Shown in pieces: positions 9,981-18,411 of a stretch of 64,000 nucleotides of DNA. The notes beneath the pieces are model-generated. The model searched no databases. It had not been told where the DNA came from and saw nothing but the letters and a program-made list of their open reading frames with translations. Source of the stretch: Flavobacteriales bacterium (GTDB lineage Bacteria; Bacteroidota; Bacteroidia; Flavobacteriales; UBA7430); NCBI GenBank assembly GCA_022425195.1, contig JAKMFX010000019.1, positions 20,676-84,675 of the forward strand, given 5' to 3'. A program made the translations under genes and the position numbers. Position 1 is the stretch's first letter. Each line of letters begins with the position of its first letter.

Positions 9981-9990
9981 ATTATGATTT

Positions 9991-10047
9991 ATACACAACA
10001 GAGCTTCTCCGATTATCTAAATCGAATCCACCATGAGTTGTTTGTAT
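9991..10047 (-). promoter_or_regulatory. trp leader 1:2 and 2:3 pairing elements
   Basis: Segment 1 (10037-10047, minus-strand ATACAAACAAC inside the leader peptide gene) can pair with GTTGTGTAT (9991-9999) with a two-base bulge. A smaller hairpin CGATT-TAGAT-AATCG spans the leader stop codon. Segment 2, GAGAAGC (10003-10009), can pair with the terminator's 5' half. A ribosome stalled on the Trp codons would block segment 1 and free segment 2 to prevent termination. The pairings are read by eye; the mechanism is inferred by analogy with the enterobacterial trp leader. Confidence 0.65.
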
Positions 10048-10060
10048 TTTTATTTTCCAT
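10013..10060 (-). CDS. trpL: trp operon leader peptide, MENKNTNNSWWIRFR
   Basis: A 15-codon ORF on the minus strand with two adjacent TGG codons (residues 10-11), ending in TAA (10013-10015). It lies between a promoter box (10070-10077) and a Rho-independent terminator (9951-9980) ahead of trpE. Tandem Trp codons in a short peptide before the trp operon are the hallmark of ribosome-mediated attenuation. The predicted transcription start falls only a few bases before the ATG, so the leader mRNA would be almost leaderless. Confidence 0.85.
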   Translation of the reverse strand: MENKNTNNSWWIRFR

Positions 10061-10069
10061 AACCTAGTG

Positions 10070-10077
10070 CAAATATA
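10070..10077 (-). promoter_or_regulatory. trp operon -7 box TATATTTG
   Basis: A perfect TAnnTTTG box on the minus strand, followed by C, ten bases before the leader-peptide ATG. A TTG at 10104-10106 is 26 bp upstream, longer than the usual spacing, so the -33 element is doubtful. Between this box and the purF-type gene start at 10225 I see no other feature apart from A/T-rich sequence. Confidence 0.6.
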
Positions 10078-10224
10078 CAACATTTTTAATCACATTAAAA
10101 AAACAACTCAATAAAAAAAAACTATCATAAAGGCCTTATGAATAGAGCGTTTATCGATGGTGTTAAAAGCAATTTATCGCCAAACTTTATGTACATTGCA
10201 GCTTCAAAATTAGAGTCCAAGATT

Positions 10225-12123
10225 ATGAGCGATGAGCTGAAACATGAGTGTGGTATTGCGATGATAAGGTTGCTAAAACCATTGGAGTATTATCAGAAAA
10301 AATACAACACTTCTCTATACGCCCTCAATAAAATGTATCTATTGATGCAAAAACAGGTAAATAGAGGTCAGGATGGAGCTGGGTTAGCAAACATAAAACT
10401 TGACCTAGAGCCCGGTAAAAGATACATCAGCAGATACCGTTCAAACAAATCGAATTCGGTACAAAAAGTTTTCCAATACATCAACAAGAAGTTTGAGGAC
10501 ATCGAAAAAACGAATCCTGGAAAACTTCAAGACGTACAGTGGTTAAAAGAAAACGCTGCCTTTTCTGGAGAATTGTTTTTGGGACACCTTCGCTACGGAA
10601 CTTACGGGGGAAATAGTATTGAGCAGTGTCACCCATTCTTACGCCAAAACAACTGGATGACGAGAAACTTAGTCTTGGCCGGGAACTTTAACATGACGAA
10701 TGTTGATGAACTTTTCAATCAATTGATTGACTTGGGTCAGCATCCTAAAGAAAAATCGGATACCGTAACCATTCTCGAAAAAATTGGACACTTTTTAGAC
10801 GAAGAAAACAGTAAGCTATACCACGCAAATAAAGAGGACTATCCTGACAAACAAGAAATGGCAAAATTTGTTGCCAAAAATATCAATGTCAAAGATGTAC
10901 TGGTCAATTCAGCCAAAAAGTGGGATGGAGGTTACGTCATGTGTGGCTTAATGGGGCATGGAGACGCCTTTGTCCTCAGAGATCCTGCTGGAATTCGCCC
11001 GGGCTTTTACTATAAAGACGATGAAATTGTAGTGGTCGCTTCTGAACGTGCAGTCATTCAAACTGCCATGAATGTACCGCAAGATTCCATTTCAGAGATA
11101 ACGCCTGGACACGCCTTAATCGTGAAAAAGGATGGTCGTGTGAGTATGGATCAAATTACAGAACCCCAAGAAAATAAAGCCTGCTCATTCGAACGAATCT
11201 ACTTTTCAAGAGGAAATGACGCAGACATTTACAACGAGAGAAAAAAATTAGGGAAACTCATCAGTCTAAAAGTGATGGAAAGTATAGGTGGAGACCTCAA
11301 AAACTCCGTTTTTTCTTTCATTCCCAATACCGCTGAAACTTCATTCTACGGGATGGTTGAAGGCTTAGAATCACTTTACAAAGACAAGCAAGCAAAACGG
11401 GTTCTAGAGTTGGGTAGCAACTGCACCACAGAACAAATAAAAGAAATTTTCTCAGTTCGACCACGTGTGGAAAAGATCACAATAAAAGATGCGAAGTTGA
11501 GAACTTTTATCACCGATGACAACAACAGAGATAGCCTTGTCGGGCATGTCTATGACATCACCTACGGACAAGTTGAAAAGAAAGACAATCTAGTCATGAT
11601 TGATGACAGTATTGTGAGAGGAACCACTTTGAAGAAAAGTATCCTAAGAATACTGGATCGCCTGAATCCAAAAAAGATTGTCATTGTCTCCTCCGCACCT
11701 CAAATTCGATATCCCGACTGCTATGGGATTGACATGGCACGGATGGGCGATTTTATTGCCTTTAAAGCTGCCATAGCACTATTAAAAGAACGGGGGCTAG
11801 AATCAATCATTGATGATGTTTATCAGCAGTGTAAAGCACAGGCTTTACTCCCTAAAGAAGAGGTTGTCAACTGCGTAAAACAGATATATAATCCATTCAC
11901 GGCAGAAGAGATTTCAGCAAAAATTGTTGAACTTCTAAAACCTGAAGACATCAATACAGATGTAGAAATTATATTCCAAAGTATCAGTGGACTTCATGAG
12001 GCCTGCCCTAATCACAAAGGGGACTGGTACTTCACGGGAGATTATCCAACGCTGGGAGGTAACAAAGTAGTTAACAAGGCCTTTATGTATTATGTAGAAG
12101 GAAATAATAAGCGAGCTTATTAA
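10225..12123 (+). CDS. purF: Amidophosphoribosyltransferase-type class II glutamine amidotransferase
   Basis: Predicted to transfer ammonia from glutamine to PRPP, first step of purine synthesis. From ATG 10225 the protein has 632 residues, the length of the long Bacteroidota family. It begins MSDELKHECGIAMI, where Cys9 would become the N-terminal nucleophile after propeptide removal. An in-frame ATG at 10138 would add 29 residues with no homology I recognise, so I prefer 10225. GHLRYGTYGG and RDPAGIRPG mark the glutaminase domain. VMIDDSIVRGTTLK is the PRPP-binding loop of the phosphoribosyltransferase domain. Long insertions separate it from classical PurF, so another PRPP amidotransferase role cannot be excluded. 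Confidence 0.88.
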   Translation: MSDELKHECGIAMIRLLKPLEYYQKKYNTSLYALNKMYLLMQKQVNRGQDGAGLANIKLDLEPGKRYISRYRSNKSNSVQKVFQYINKKFEDIEKTNPGKLQDVQWLKENAAFSGELFLGHLRYGTYGGNSIEQCHPFLRQNNWMTRNLVLAGNFNMTNVDELFNQLIDLGQHPKEKSDTVTILEKIGHFLDEENSKLYHANKEDYPDKQEMAKFVAKNINVKDVLVNSAKKWDGGYVMCGLMGHGDAFVLRDPAGIRPGFYYKDDEIVVVASERAVIQTAMNVPQDSISEITPGHALIVKKDGRVSMDQITEPQENKACSFERIYFSRGNDADIYNERKKLGKLISLKVMESIGGDLKNSVFSFIPNTAETSFYGMVEGLESLYKDKQAKRVLELGSNCTTEQIKEIFSVRPRVEKITIKDAKLRTFITDDNNRDSLVGHVYDITYGQVEKKDNLVMIDDSIVRGTTLKKSILRILDRLNPKKIVIVSSAPQIRYPDCYGIDMARMGDFIAFKAAIALLKERGLESIIDDVYQQCKAQALLPKEEVVNCVKQIYNPFTAEEISAKIVELLKPEDINTDVEIIFQSISGLHEACPNHKGDWYFTGDYPTLGGNKVVNKAFMYYVEGNNKRAY

Positions 12124-12256
12124 CTCTAGCCTCATCTATTAAAGGCTCTCTTGAGTTACAGTAAAAAATTGACAACAATCATCTCAGCCAAAGGCGAGTG
12201 ATACAATTGAGAATGATAAGGAGAGGAGAAATAGATTTTCATTTAAGAAAAAGTAA

Positions 12257-13252
12257 ATGAATCCTGATAAAAAAATAGCCGTAATAGGAGGTGGTAGCTG
12301 GGCAACAGCTATAGTGAAAATGTTATCTCATAATGTTACAGAACTTCTGTGGTGGATGCGAAATGAAGATGCCGCACAACACATTAGAGAGACACAACAC
12401 AACCCTCGTTATTTAAGTGATGTTCGTATTGATACGGATATTGTGAGTGTGAGTAGTGATCTAGAATCTGTATGTAAGACTGCAGACATCATCATTCTGG
12501 CTGTTCCGTCGGCATTTCTTCATACTACATTATCAGGCATGACACTTGATTTTAGCTCAAAAACATTCTTCTCAGCGGTCAAAGGAATCATTCCCGAACA
12601 CAATCAAATTGTTGGAGAATATCTGCAAAAGGAACATGGAGTCCCCGTTCGTCAAATTGGGGTCATTACTGGGCCTTGTCATGCCGAAGAGGTTGCCCTA
12701 GAACGCCTATCCTATTTAACTGTTGCTTGTGAGGACTCAGCAACAAGTGAATTTATGGCGGCACAATTAACAGGCCGCTACATAAAAACAACTACCAGCG
12801 ACGACATCTATGGCACCGAATATTCCGCAGTTTTAAAAAATGTCATTGCAATAGCTGCGGGGGTTGCTCATGGTCTTGGCTACGGAGACAACTATCTTTC
12901 CGTCCTTGTTTCCAATGCGATTCGAGAAATAAAAAGATTTGTAGATGCCGTTCATCCCATCAACAGAGACATTAAGGACTCTGCTTACCTAGGCGATTTA
13001 CTGGTAACAGCTTACTCAAAATTTAGTCGAAACAGAACCTTTGGAACCTACATAGGAAAAGGCTACTCTGTTAAAACGGCTCAGATGGATATGAATATGG
13101 TTGCCGAAGGTTATTATGCTGTAAAATGCATTAAAGAAATCAATAGGGAACTTCAAGTAAATATGCCCATCACGGACTCTGTATATCGTATTGTATACGA
13201 AAAGATGTCTCCAAGGTTAGAATTCAAATTACTTTCTGAAGAGTTAGACTAA
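12257..13252 (+). CDS. gpsA: NAD(P)H-dependent glycerol-3-phosphate dehydrogenase
   Basis: Reduces dihydroxyacetone phosphate to sn-glycerol 3-phosphate for phospholipid synthesis. 331 residues, normal length. The N-terminal Rossmann motif is IAVIGGGSWATAI. The substrate/catalytic region includes ITGPCHAEEV, the lysine in EYSAVLKNVIAIAAG, and the later GDLLVTAYSKFSRNRTFG. It starts 133 bp after the purF-type gene with no clear promoter box; co-transcription is possible. Confidence 0.96.
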   Translation: MNPDKKIAVIGGGSWATAIVKMLSHNVTELLWWMRNEDAAQHIRETQHNPRYLSDVRIDTDIVSVSSDLESVCKTADIIILAVPSAFLHTTLSGMTLDFSSKTFFSAVKGIIPEHNQIVGEYLQKEHGVPVRQIGVITGPCHAEEVALERLSYLTVACEDSATSEFMAAQLTGRYIKTTTSDDIYGTEYSAVLKNVIAIAAGVAHGLGYGDNYLSVLVSNAIREIKRFVDAVHPINRDIKDSAYLGDLLVTAYSKFSRNRTFGTYIGKGYSVKTAQMDMNMVAEGYYAVKCIKEINRELQVNMPITDSVYRIVYEKMSPRLEFKLLSEELD

Positions 13253-13327
13253 AGCAAAACCTTAAGATCTTTCCTGTTCACGCTATTATTTATAAAATAG
13301 AAAAAGTATGCATTTAATAATAAACCT

Positions 13328-13335
13328 TACTTTTG
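13328..13335 (+). promoter_or_regulatory. -7 box TACTTTTG before the SDR gene
   Basis: A perfect TAnnTTTG match ending 13 bases before the ATG at 13349. The mRNA leader would be about 8 nt. No TTG was seen at the expected -33 position. Confidence 0.5.
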
Positions 13336-13348
13336 TAAAAACAAGCTG

Positions 13349-14449
13349 ATGAACGTCATACTAACAGGGGTTACCGGAACTTTAGGCTCACAAATCCTCT
13401 ACCAGTTGTTACAAAACAAAAGAATCGATACTATTTTTCTTTTGATTCGAAAAAAAGGCAATGCCTCTGCAGACGCCAGACTGAAAACTATCATTAGTAA
13501 TAATAAAGCCCCAAAAGCGATTCTTGAAAACAAGGAGACCTGGATAAAAAAAATGACTGTTTTAGAGCCTGATGATTTTCTAAATCCCGGTCGTTATTTA
13601 TCTAAATCCACAAAAAATTATTTAATTCATTCAGCAGGTTGTGTAAACCTGAGTACTGACATTGCTCAAAAAGAGTTTCTATATCAAGAAAACCTAGAGT
13701 TCACAAAGACCGTTTTTGAGGCACTTTCATCATTCATCACAAAGTTTACCTACATAAGTACCGCGTTCAGCATTGGTGATATTGGGGGGCTCATTGACAA
13801 TGACTATCACAATAAAAAACCGAAGTTTAGAAACTTTTACGAGGCATCTAAACACGCTACAGAAAAATTCCTTAGAGAGAAAGGGCTAGAGTTGAATTTA
13901 GAAATACAGATTTTACGTCCTAGTGTATTGGGGGGGAATATTTTCCAAGACTCCAAGTACTTTATCTCAAAGTACATGGTGTACTACCTTGTTGGTAAAT
14001 TCTTCCACAATAAAAACGTCAAGAAAGACAGCCCTGTTCGGTTGGCTCTAAATCGCGAAACAGGATTGAATATTGTACCCGTTGATTATGTAGCAAAAGT
14101 CATTGCTCAAGTTTTCACAAAAAAAATCCCTCAGCTAAATATTGTTCAACGGAACAACACTAATGTTCGCAATGGAATGAAGAAAATCATTGATGCGGTA
14201 GGCTTCGAAAATTATACCTTTGTAAACACATCAGATGCTGATTTTGTTTTAGAAGCTAAGAATAAATTGGAAGAGATTTATTACAAGACCATTGGACTTC
14301 ACCTTAACAAATACATCACCTCAAGCCCTTATGAATTCGACACGCAGCTTTTGGAATCGATTGTACCCATGCCGATGTACAATACAGAAGACTATTTGAC
14401 GCACACCATAGAGTATGCTAAAAACAATCAATTTAAAAGTGCTTGGTAA
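13349..14449 (+). CDS. Thioester reductase-like SDR (NAD-binding_4 type)
   Basis: A 366-residue extended short-chain dehydrogenase. The N-terminal nucleotide-binding motif is LTGVTGTLGSQIL. YISTAFSIGD and YEASKHATEK (the YxxxK catalytic dyad) follow, then LRPSVLGG. The pattern resembles the reductase domain of fatty acyl-CoA reductases and of carrier-protein thioester reductases, but no carrier-protein or adenylation domain is attached. The substrate is unknown; an acyl thioester or a nucleotide sugar are both conceivable. It has its own promoter box. It converges on the DUF2480 gene with a 17 bp gap. Confidence 0.72.
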   Translation: MNVILTGVTGTLGSQILYQLLQNKRIDTIFLLIRKKGNASADARLKTIISNNKAPKAILENKETWIKKMTVLEPDDFLNPGRYLSKSTKNYLIHSAGCVNLSTDIAQKEFLYQENLEFTKTVFEALSSFITKFTYISTAFSIGDIGGLIDNDYHNKKPKFRNFYEASKHATEKFLREKGLELNLEIQILRPSVLGGNIFQDSKYFISKYMVYYLVGKFFHNKNVKKDSPVRLALNRETGLNIVPVDYVAKVIAQVFTKKIPQLNIVQRNNTNVRNGMKKIIDAVGFENYTFVNTSDADFVLEAKNKLEEIYYKTIGLHLNKYITSSPYEFDTQLLESIVPMPMYNTEDYLTHTIEYAKNNQFKSAW

Positions 14450-14466
14450 ATCAACTATAACAGACT

Positions 14467-14970
14467 TTACCGCCTTTTGAAAAGGGGAACTTTTGAACAA
14501 GCCTCCCCATAGCTAAGTGACTTAACAATGGGCTGCAACCTTTTACAAAGCTCTACATAGGTGGATTCTGGAACTGGAACTTTAGCACAACCTTTTACAA
14601 TAACAAACTTATCTTCGAATTCATTCAGATCCATCTTCTGAATTACATTACTGTACAAGTACTTATTGAGGTCTTCTAGAGAACCTTTAATGACTGTTTT
14701 GGCAAAAGGAGAAACTGCACTGGCCACCAACATAAAAGCCCAAGCAGGGATAATGGCATCCGTAGTAATATCAATAGCCACGTTCGCACCTTGATACGTG
14801 GACCAATCATTTGTTTTGACAAACGCTCTAAAATCTCGTTCTCGGAGAATTAAACCTTCGTAAAGATGTGCTTTCAAATCGATAAACTCCCTTCTGTCGG
14901 TATCGTAATAATCTTCCAGGTTAAGGGTTATCAATCCTGATTGCTCAACTTTGTTGATGATTTGATCCAT
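14467..14970 (-). CDS. DUF2480 family protein at end of SUF operon
   Basis: A 167-residue cytosolic protein resembling DUF2480, a family I know mainly from Bacteroidota. No catalytic motif is evident. A hydrophobic segment, IIPAWAFMLVASAVSPFAK (about residues 93-111), looks like a buried helix rather than an export signal. It ends with a basic FKRR. It lies 54 bp downstream of the DUF59 gene in the same direction. The repeated association with SUF genes suggests a role in Fe-S cluster assembly or repair (inference). Confidence 0.75.
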   Translation of the reverse strand: MDQIINKVEQSGLITLNLEDYYDTDRREFIDLKAHLYEGLILRERDFRAFVKTNDWSTYQGANVAIDITTDAIIPAWAFMLVASAVSPFAKTVIKGSLEDLNKYLYSNVIQKMDLNEFEDKFVIVKGCAKVPVPESTYVELCKRLQPIVKSLSYGEACSKVPLFKRR

Positions 14971-15024
14971 TTTGTAACTCGTTTAAAGTCTTTACTTTTA
15001 AACCAATGTTCTTAGATGTGTTTC

Positions 15025-15345
15025 TTAAAGAAATCCCAGTTCAAGTTTCGCTTCTTCGCTCATCATGTCTTTGGTCCAAGTAGGCTCAAAAACCATAATC
15101 ACTTTAGCGTCATTCACCTCATCAATAGAGCTGACCTTCTCCCGAACTTCTTCGGGCATCGTTTCTGCAACAGGACAAGAAGGTGAGGTTAATGTCATAT
15201 CGATTTCTACATCTCCTTGATCACTTACACGAACATCATAAATTAGACCTAACTCATAGATGTCTACAGGGATTTCAGGGTCGTAAATACCGTGAAGTAC
15301 TTCTACTACTTTTTCGCCTATGGCTTGCATTTGTTCTTCGTTCAT
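15025..15345 (-). CDS. DUF59/MIP18-family Fe-S assembly protein (SufT-like)
   Basis: A 106-residue single-domain DUF59 protein. The family helps transfer or mature Fe-S clusters. Visible signatures are the DPEIPVDIYELGLIY block (residues 22-36) and the conserved cysteine Cys57 in TSPSCP. It sits between sufE and the DUF2480 gene in the SUF operon, consistent with a carrier or targeting role. Confidence 0.88.
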   Translation of the reverse strand: MNEEQMQAIGEKVVEVLHGIYDPEIPVDIYELGLIYDVRVSDQGDVEIDMTLTSPSCPVAETMPEEVREKVSSIDEVNDAKVIMVFEPTWTKDMMSEEAKLELGFL

Positions 15346-15399
15346 CTTCTTTTATTTTAGATTTAAGCCACCTAAATTGTGAACTCTTAATTGCTAATA

Positions 15400-15816
15400 C
15401 TATTGTGCTTGAAATACCAGCGCGTATATTTTCATTTGTTTGATCATTGAGACCAATCCATTAGATCTGGTCATCGACAAATGCTCCTTCAAGCCAATGG
15501 CATCAATAAAATGCAATTCATTGTCCATGATGTCTTGGCATTTTTGACCGTCCAATACACGAACCAAAAGTGCTACGATTCCTTTGGTAATGATGGCGTC
15601 ACTATCCGCCATAAACCGAACGGAATCACCTTCTTTTTTTGCATGTAACCAAACCTTTGATTGGCATCCTTTGATTAAATTTTCATCCACGCGATCGCTT
15701 TCATCAATCAATGGAACATCCTTGCTCAACTCAATCAAATAATCGTATTTCTGAATCCAGTCATCAAACATGTCAAATTCATCAATAATCTCTTCCTGTA
15801 TCTCTTGAATCGTCAT
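15400..15816 (-). CDS. sufE: SufE sulfur acceptor protein
   Basis: Accepts persulfide sulfur from SufS and passes it to the SufBCD scaffold. 138 residues. The acceptor cysteine is Cys51 in LIKGCQSKVWL. The C-terminal DAIGLKEHLSMTRSNGL block is typical. It starts directly after the sufS stop codon, so the pair is probably translated together. Confidence 0.94.
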   Translation of the reverse strand: MTIQEIQEEIIDEFDMFDDWIQKYDYLIELSKDVPLIDESDRVDENLIKGCQSKVWLHAKKEGDSVRFMADSDAIITKGIVALLVRVLDGQKCQDIMDNELHFIDAIGLKEHLSMTRSNGLVSMIKQMKIYALVFQAQ

Positions 15817-17037
15817 CTATGTAAATAATTGTTTCACTTTTTGTACGCCCTCAATAAACGTGTCTATTTCCTCCTTAGTGTTGTATACCGCAAAGGAAGC
15901 CCGCATCGTCCCTGGAATTGAATACCGATCCATCACTGGCTGAGCACAATGATGACCGGTTCTAATGGCAATTCCTAGTTTGTCGAGTATCGTTCCGGCA
16001 TCATAAGGGTGAACACCATCGATAATAAACGAAATGACTCCCGCCTTTTCTTTTGCCTCTCCAATAAAACGAATGCCACCTATATCCTTGAGTCTTTGTG
16101 TTGCATAAGCCAATAACTCAGCTTCTTGCTGAGCGATGTTCTCTATGCCGATTTCTTCTATAAATCGTATGGAAGCTTCTATACCTATTCCTCCAACAAT
16201 ATTCGGAGTACCGGCTTCAAACTTAAAGGGTAAATCATTGTAGGTTGTCCCTTCAAATTTCACCTCTTTGATCATTTCTCCTCCTCCGTGATAAGGAGGC
16301 ATTTTCTCTAAAATTTCTTTTTTCCCAAACAAAACACCCACACCCGTTGGTCCGTACATTTTGTGTGCAGAAAAGCAGTAAAAGTCTGCATTTAAGGACT
16401 GAACATCTACCGACATGTGGGGAGTTGCCTGTGCCCCATCAATCAATACCAAAGCACCTTTTTCATGGGCTAATGAAGTGATTTCTTCAACCGGATTAAT
16501 CGTCCCTAAAGCATTTGATATATGATTTACCGTGACAAACTTTGTCTTATCACTCAGCAAGTTTCGATAGGCATTCATATCAAGTTCTCCAGAATCTAAA
16601 ACAGGAATAACCTTAAGAATCGCTCCAGATTGCTCACAAGCCATTTGCCAAGGAACAATATTAGAATGATGCTCGATGGCTGAAATGATAATCTCGTCAC
16701 CAGGCTGGAACAACCATTTTGACAAACACGAAGAGACCAAGTTAATTGCCTCTGTAGTTCCTCGAGTAATGATAATCTCCTCAGTAGATGGTGCATTGAT
16801 AAATCGTCGAATCGCCTCTCGAGCCAATTCGTATTTATCAGTAGCCTTTTGACTCAAATAATGCACTCCTCGATGAATATTACTATTCTCCTTGTTATAA
16901 TAATGAGCTATCGCATCGACCACCATTTTTGGCTTTTGGCTCGTTGCTGCATTGTCAAAATAAATCAAAGGATGTCCGTGAACTTCTTGATGAAGGGCTG
17001 GGAATTGTGCACGTATTTGTTTGATGTCTACTGCCAT
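15817..17037 (-). CDS. sufS: Cysteine desulfurase SufS
   Basis: A PLP enzyme that converts cysteine to alanine and an enzyme-bound persulfide for cluster assembly. 406 residues. The PLP lysine is Lys226 in CFSAHKMYGPTG. The active-site Cys364 lies in RTGHHCAQPVM, the short-loop group II arrangement that needs SufE. It immediately follows the sufD stop and abuts sufE. Confidence 0.97.
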   Translation of the reverse strand: MAVDIKQIRAQFPALHQEVHGHPLIYFDNAATSQKPKMVVDAIAHYYNKENSNIHRGVHYLSQKATDKYELAREAIRRFINAPSTEEIIITRGTTEAINLVSSCLSKWLFQPGDEIIISAIEHHSNIVPWQMACEQSGAILKVIPVLDSGELDMNAYRNLLSDKTKFVTVNHISNALGTINPVEEITSLAHEKGALVLIDGAQATPHMSVDVQSLNADFYCFSAHKMYGPTGVGVLFGKKEILEKMPPYHGGGEMIKEVKFEGTTYNDLPFKFEAGTPNIVGGIGIEASIRFIEEIGIENIAQQEAELLAYATQRLKDIGGIRFIGEAKEKAGVISFIIDGVHPYDAGTILDKLGIAIRTGHHCAQPVMDRYSIPGTMRASFAVYNTKEEIDTFIEGVQKVKQLFT

Positions 17038-18366
17038 TTATAAGTCTAATTCATTCAACTCTAGGTTTACATTTAACTTTTTAGCAACTAAATTTATAAG
17101 TTGTTCTTTAAGCTCAGGAATTGTGATGTTTTTAAGCGTGTCTCCCGCAAAAGCAAACATTAAAAAAGCTTTGGCCTCTTTGATCGGAATTCCTCTGGAT
17201 TGCATGTAAAATAGTGCCTCATCGTCTAACTGTCCGATGGTACATCCATGAGAGCAAGCAACATCATCGGCGAAAATTTCCAACTGAGGTTTTGTATCTA
17301 TAGCTGCAAGATCCGTCAACAGCAAATTGTTGTTTTGTTGAAAGGCATTTGTTTTCTGAGCGTCTTTACGGACCATAACCTTTCCGTTGAATACCCCCTT
17401 AGACTTCTCATCATAGATTCCCTTATACAATTGATTCGATTGACAGTTAGGTACCGCGTGATCTACAAAGGTATGATGGTCTACAATGGTGTCTCCCTTC
17501 AAAAGGGTAATCGCATCCATATTTGCTTCTGCATGTTCACCAGAAAATTCAAAGTGTAAGTTGTTTCTCGTCAAATCTCCTCCAAAAGCAAAGGTATCTA
17601 CCAGAGTAGAGCTCTTGGCGCCTTGTCGAACAAATGTACTGTCGACAAGCGTTGTCTCATCAAGATTGTTTTGAACTTTAAAGTGTTTAAAATGGGCTTC
17701 CTTACCAACAGATGTTTCAGTAACCACATTAGTGAACGCATACGCTTCAGTTAAAGATTGGTGGCGTTCTAAAATTTGAACTTCAGCCCTATCTTCAACC
17801 ACAAAAAGATTTCGAACTTGGCTCAACTGAGCTTCAGATTTATCGTTATTGATATAAATGATTTGGACGAGCTTATCAACTACTGCACCTGCTTTAACAT
17901 ATACAAAGGCCCCTTCTTGAGCAAAAGCCGTATTTAAAGCAACCATACTCTGTTGCGTATCGGCAAGCTTACCGAAATACTGATTAAAAACCTCTGATTC
18001 TCCTGTGTAAGCATCCTTGAGGTTCGTGACGAAGAATGTGTCTTGGCATGCTATATTTGAAAGGGATTTATTAAAAACCCCGTTAACGAACACAAGTCTG
18101 TAGGAATCAATTCCTGTGCACAAAAAAGGATCTATATCTGAAGATCTTAGGCTTGTATTCTCATGGGACTTTAGATGATAGTCCCTTTTAATGCTTTTGT
18201 TGAGTGGCGTGTACTTCCACTCTTCCTCTTTCATTGTCGGGAACCCTTGGGCGGCAAAGATGGCCATCCCCTCGGCACGTTTTGTACGCACATCTTCGGA
18301 TTCAGAACCGTTTGTGTTCTGTGTAAACTGCTCAAAAGAGTTTATGAGTTTATCTTTTAAATTCAA
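17038..18366 (-). CDS. sufD: SUF scaffold protein SufD
   Basis: A scaffold subunit of the SufBC2D complex. About 442 residues with a C-terminal beta-helix and ACSHGCTIGQLDDEALFYMQSRG, the SufD/SufB core signature. No ATG is available near the N-terminus. In-frame stop TAA lies at 18376-18378, and the only candidates are TTG at 18372 and TTG at 18366. The latter gives MNLKDKLINSF, matching the usual SufD start. Located 45 bp after sufC and abutting sufS. Confidence 0.94.
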   Translation of the reverse strand: MNLKDKLINSFEQFTQNTNGSESEDVRTKRAEGMAIFAAQGFPTMKEEEWKYTPLNKSIKRDYHLKSHENTSLRSSDIDPFLCTGIDSYRLVFVNGVFNKSLSNIACQDTFFVTNLKDAYTGESEVFNQYFGKLADTQQSMVALNTAFAQEGAFVYVKAGAVVDKLVQIIYINNDKSEAQLSQVRNLFVVEDRAEVQILERHQSLTEAYAFTNVVTETSVGKEAHFKHFKVQNNLDETTLVDSTFVRQGAKSSTLVDTFAFGGDLTRNNLHFEFSGEHAEANMDAITLLKGDTIVDHHTFVDHAVPNCQSNQLYKGIYDEKSKGVFNGKVMVRKDAQKTNAFQQNNNLLLTDLAAIDTKPQLEIFADDVACSHGCTIGQLDDEALFYMQSRGIPIKEAKAFLMFAFAGDTLKNITIPELKEQLINLVAKKLNVNLELNELDL

Positions 18367-18411
18367 GGGCAAAAATTAAAAGTTAAAAATTAGCTTTATA
18401 AAAAGGCAGTC

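Noticed and set aside
12122..12157. Nested inverted repeat AACTC..AGCCT..AGGCT..GAGTT after the purF-type gene
   Set aside because: Short arms with an unequal internal loop and no T tract; not convincing as a terminator or operator.
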